DNA of 64,000 nucleotides, taken from NCBI GenBank assembly GCA_020161135.1, contig JAIUOB010000002.1, forward strand, positions 248,001-312,000, given 5' to 3'. Position numbers and translations under genes: made by a program. Below, piece after piece: positions 61,243 through 64,000 of this stretch; within the stretch, counting starts at the first letter, position 1, and each line of letters begins with the position of its first letter. Under the pieces are notes generated by a model. It saw only the letters and a program-made list of their open reading frames with translations. It was not told where the DNA came from and did no database searches. This DNA is from Gemmatimonadota bacterium (GTDB taxonomy: Bacteria > Gemmatimonadota > Gemmatimonadetes > Gemmatimonadales > Gemmatimonadaceae).

Positions 61243-62888
61243 GCGCGCCTCCCGGTGTTGATGATGTTGGTCTGCGCGAACAGCGACGGCACACAGCCGT
61301 GGCTCACGGCGTTCGACTGCCCCGGCTGCCCCTTCGCATCACCGAAGGCGCCACCCAACTGGTAGCTGCGCGGGCCACCGACGGCCTTGAGGTTCTTCCA
61401 GAAGTCCGGCGTGCGGAACTGGTAGGCGACATCCTTGAGCTGCCCGACGATCTTGCCGCCGCGCACCTCGTAGAAGAGCTGTCCCGCGAACTGCCCGTTG
61501 TAGCGCTGCTGGTCGATCGAGAACGAGCCGTCCCCGACAATGGCGATGCCGCGATCCATCTTCGCGATCATGCTCTCCCAGGTGTCGTCGTTGCTGCCAG
61601 GCAACTGACTCACGTTGGGCATGCGCTGGAACTGCACGTCGGCCCAGCTTTGCGCGTAGCTGCAGCCGTAGCTGCGCACCGGCTTGCCGATGCGCCGGTA
61701 GTAGTCGCCCATGAGCGTGGCCTGCTCGCGCGTCGTCTGGTAGTCGACGAACACGCCGTCCTTCACGATGTCGAACTTCACCGGCTTCACGGCTTCATCG
61801 TCCCAGCCGATGGCGCCCAGCGATCCGGGCTGCTCGCGGTCGCCGACGATGTTCATGAGCGGCGAGCCGTACTGCAGCTTGCCCAGCACCGCGTCTGGCG
61901 GGGCGACGAAGCTCGTGCCGGCGTAGTTGGCCTCGAAGCCGAGTGCGCGGTCGAGCTCCGTGGGGTGCGCGATGACCTCGTGAATGGTGAGCCAGAGATT
62001 GGACGGATGCAGCAGCAGGTCGTAGCGGCCCGGCTCGACCGGCTTGGCGCTCAGCTTCTGCACCGCGAGTTCGGCCCACTCCGGCGCGCGCTCCCGCAGG
62101 CGACTGCCGGTGACGTGCTCGTAGCCGAGCCCCATGGGCGCGACTTCGTTGCTCGCGACGCTCTGGAAGTCGCTGAAGTCGGCCGACACGGCCGTGACCG
62201 AGAGCTGCGGATAGGTGCGGAAGATCGTCTGCACGATGTAGGAGTCGTCGGTCGTCATGAGCGACTTCTCCTCGCGCAGGAAGAACATGCTGGAGTTCAC
62301 CGTGCGCACGCCCTTCACCTTGAGCGCAGCCTCGTTGGCCGCGAGCAGGAAGGCGACCTTGTCGGGCACGCTGATGGTGAACGGGTCGACCTGGATGGGG
62401 CTGCGCCAGGTGCCCTGCTGCTTCCCCTCGGTGGGCGCGAGCACGACCGGCCGCAACTGCGACGCCCGGTTGGCGCGGGCCTGCTCGAGGGCGGCCCGCG
62501 TGACGCGCGCGATGTTGTCGGCATCGAGCGTGCTGGTGGCCGCAAAGCCCCACGCGCCGTCGACGAGGGTGCGCACGCCCAGGCCGAAGGTGTCGGTGTC
62601 GCTCACCCCCTGCACGATGCGGTCGCGGGTGCTGACGTTCTGCTGGCGGCGCGCGGCGACGCGCACATCGGCGTAGCTGGCGCCCCCGCGGCGCGCCACG
62701 TCGAGCGCGGTCGCCATGAGCGCCTTGATGGCCGGGTCGTCCACCGGGACCTGGTCGAGGCCGGTGAGGGGGCGCGGCCGCAGGATGGCGGCCTGCGCGG
62801 GGGCGGGCGCCACGAGGGCACCGGCCGCCAGCGTTCCGGCGGCCACGGTGGCGCCGGTTCTCAGGAAGTCGCGTCTGGAGGGAGACAT
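61239..62888 (-). CDS. tldD: TldD-like metallopeptidase with Tat signal
   Basis: A 549-residue peptidase of the TldD family. The catalytic site is HEVIAHPTELD (H303, E304, H308), matching HExxxH of TldD, and a Cys near residue 532 (QSNAVSHGCVPSLF) takes the place of the third metal ligand. Unlike E. coli TldD, which is cytosolic, it begins MSPSRRDFLRTGATVAAGTL with a twin-arginine motif and hydrophobic stretch ending near AQA, so it should be exported folded. ATG 62888 is chosen over a TTG 6 bases upstream. E. coli TldD/TldE cut unfolded peptides such as microcin B17 leader or CcdA. Here the substrates would be periplasmic. Confidence 0.93.
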   Translation of the reverse strand: MSPSRRDFLRTGATVAAGTLAAGALVAPAPAQAAILRPRPLTGLDQVPVDDPAIKALMATALDVARRGGASYADVRVAARRQQNVSTRDRIVQGVSDTDTFGLGVRTLVDGAWGFAATSTLDADNIARVTRAALEQARANRASQLRPVVLAPTEGKQQGTWRSPIQVDPFTISVPDKVAFLLAANEAALKVKGVRTVNSSMFFLREEKSLMTTDDSYIVQTIFRTYPQLSVTAVSADFSDFQSVASNEVAPMGLGYEHVTGSRLRERAPEWAELAVQKLSAKPVEPGRYDLLLHPSNLWLTIHEVIAHPTELDRALGFEANYAGTSFVAPPDAVLGKLQYGSPLMNIVGDREQPGSLGAIGWDDEAVKPVKFDIVKDGVFVDYQTTREQATLMGDYYRRIGKPVRSYGCSYAQSWADVQFQRMPNVSQLPGSNDDTWESMIAKMDRGIAIVGDGSFSIDQQRYNGQFAGQLFYEVRGGKIVGQLKDVAYQFRTPDFWKNLKAVGGPRSYQLGGAFGDAKGQPGQSNAVSHGCVPSLFAQTNIINTGRRA

Positions 62889-62968
62889 GTCCAAGAAGTT
62901 ACCCCCCGGTCGGGTTTGCGCTGAGGCCGTCCCGGCCCCATCGTCGGGCGTCCCTCCACCATCCCTCC

Positions 62969-64000
62969 ATGCGCCGCTTCATCCCTGCCCTCTGCCTCGC
63001 CGCCGCGCCGTGCGTGGCCCCCTTCGCCCCGCTTGCCGCGCAGCCGCTGCGCATGGCACCGGGCGCCCCCACCACGCTCACGCCGGAGCAGCAGGCCGCC
63101 CGCGCCATCTACAAGGAGATGGTGGACGTCAACACCGTCGACTCGGTGGGATCGGTGACGAAGCTGGCGGAGCTGCTCGCCAAGCGATTCCGCGACGCGG
63201 GCTTCCCGGCGAGCGATGTGCGCATCGTGGGCCCGGCCAACGCGCCCACCAAGCACAACCTCATCGTGCGCTATCGCGGCAAGACGCCGTCACGCGGCAA
63301 GCCGATCCTGCTGCTCGCGCACCTCGATGTCGTGGCGGCCCTCCGCAGCGACTGGCCGCGCGATCCGTTCACCATGGTCGAGGAGAATGGCTGGTTCCTC
63401 GGCCGCGGCGTGGCCGACGACAAGTCGATGGCGGCGGCACTCACCGCCAACGTGCTGCGCTACAAGCGGGAAGGGTGGGTGCCCGAGCGCGACCTCATCC
63501 TCGCGCTCACCGCCGACGAGGAAGGCGGTGGCAGCAACGGCGTCTCGTGGCTCATCGAGAACCATCGCGACCTCATCGACGCCGAATACGCGATCAACGA
63601 GGGCGGCGGCGGCACGCTGGACATGGACGGCAAGCCGCTCTTCCACAGCATCCAGGCGGCGGAGAAGGTCTACACCGACTTCACGCTCACCGTGCTCAAC
63701 ACCGGTGGCCACTCGAGCGTGCCGCGCAAGGACAACGCCATCTACTCACTGGCACAGGCGCTGGTGAAGATTCAGGCGTACACGTTTCCGGTCGAACTCA
63801 ACGACGTGACGCGCCCGTTCTTCGAGCAGACGGCCAAGGTGGAGATGCCGTCCCTGGCCGCCGCCATGCGCGCCATCGCGGCCAACGCGAACGACACGGC
63901 GGCGGCGCGCATCATCTCCACCGACCCGCGCTACGCGTCGATGCTGCGCACCACCTGCGTGGCCACCCGACTGGGCGGTGGCCATGCCAACAACGCGCTG
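62969..64000 (+). CDS. Secreted M20 family metallopeptidase, 3' end cut by window
   Basis: The N-terminal 344 codons of a zinc peptidase; the frame is open to the window edge. A signal peptide (IPALCLAAAPCVAPFAPLAAQ) indicates export. Catalytic landmarks: ILLLAHLDVVAALRSDW (metal His, Asp), WFLGRGVADDKSMAAAL (bridging Asp), ALTADEEGGGSNGVSWL (Glu pair) and VLNTGGHSSVPRKDNAIYSL at the lid domain. It differs from the cytosolic M20 dipeptidase at 22.6-24.0 kb in having a signal. It is divergent from tldD with 80 bases between starts. It may act on peptides from the same compartment as TldD/TldE. Confidence 0.93.
   Translation, partial: MRRFIPALCLAAAPCVAPFAPLAAQPLRMAPGAPTTLTPEQQAARAIYKEMVDVNTVDSVGSVTKLAELLAKRFRDAGFPASDVRIVGPANAPTKHNLIVRYRGKTPSRGKPILLLAHLDVVAALRSDWPRDPFTMVEENGWFLGRGVADDKSMAAALTANVLRYKREGWVPERDLILALTADEEGGGSNGVSWLIENHRDLIDAEYAINEGGGGTLDMDGKPLFHSIQAAEKVYTDFTLTVLNTGGHSSVPRKDNAIYSLAQALVKIQAYTFPVELNDVTRPFFEQTAKVEMPSLAAAMRAIAANANDTAAARIISTDPRYASMLRTTCVATRLGGGHANNAL

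Overview
The window reads as a stretch of chromosome from a high-GC Gram-negative bacterium, most likely a member of the Gemmatimonadota. This is an inference from the mixture of families: a DUF1800/DUF1501 pair, an elongation factor G paralogue, Ig-like (BIG2) lipoproteins, a Rho with a very long disordered N-terminus, Tat-exported TldD, outer-membrane barrels and lipoproteins. No rRNA, tRNA, insertion sequence, prophage or CRISPR array was seen. Genes are packed tightly. Many successive genes overlap by exactly four bases (ATGA or GTGA), which points to translational coupling.

Layout, left to right. 1-3.7 kb: a minor-pilin operon on the minus strand (GspH/FimT-, PilV-, PilW- and PilX-like, the last running off the window). 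3.8-7.4 kb: an EF-G paralogue with damaged GTPase motifs, an unknown 185-residue protein and a small membrane protein. 7.5-11.1 kb: DUF1800 and DUF1501 proteins and a proline-rich secreted peptide. 11.2-14.8 kb: a class A penicillin-binding protein divergent from a polysaccharide-deacetylase-like protein. 14.8-18.4 kb: a carboxymuconolactone-decarboxylase-family protein, a helical-repeat protein, and rho behind a C-rich leader. 18.4-22.6 kb: a chemoreceptor behind a candidate sigma-28 promoter, then a porin-like barrel and a short PstS-like protein. 22.6-26.1 kb: M20 dipeptidase, CrcB fluoride channel and a GT39-type glycosyltransferase. 26.4-30.9 kb: a BIG2 lipoprotein coupled to a long acyl-CoA dehydrogenase, a zinc-ribbon mini-protein and a LuxR-type response regulator. 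31.0-39.4 kb: a minus-strand run nadB-nadA-nadC, an uncharacterised conserved protein, fumarylacetoacetase and cytochrome bd oxidase. 39.6-49.8 kb: a plus-strand run of a TPR protein, an outer-membrane protein, an LVIVD lipoprotein, a BMP/Nup-type nucleoside ABC transporter and a coupled MFS exporter. 49.8-54.6 kb: a sorbosone-dehydrogenase-like lipoprotein, an ABC exporter and MalQ. 55.0-58.8 kb: a GAF histidine kinase with its response regulator, and an uncharacterised barrel protein. 59.1-64.0 kb: a Tat-exported DsrE-like protein, the TldE/TldD pair with a Tat signal only on TldD, and a secreted M20 peptidase cut by the window edge.

How the parts work together. Much of the window concerns the envelope: pili, peptidoglycan synthesis, porin-type uptake, lipoproteins, exported peptidases and transporters. 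The core-metabolism block makes quinolinate and NAD (nadBAC) and co-locates it with the last step of tyrosine breakdown and with quinol oxidation by cytochrome bd. The last 5 kb looks like an exported peptide-handling module. No single locus stands out as a clear defence or mobile system. The strongest leads for new biology are the GTPase-motif-degenerate EF-G paralogue, the Tat-signal TldD paired with a signal-less TldE, the uncharacterised protein coupled to fumarylacetoacetase, and the Rho protein with its rut-like leader.
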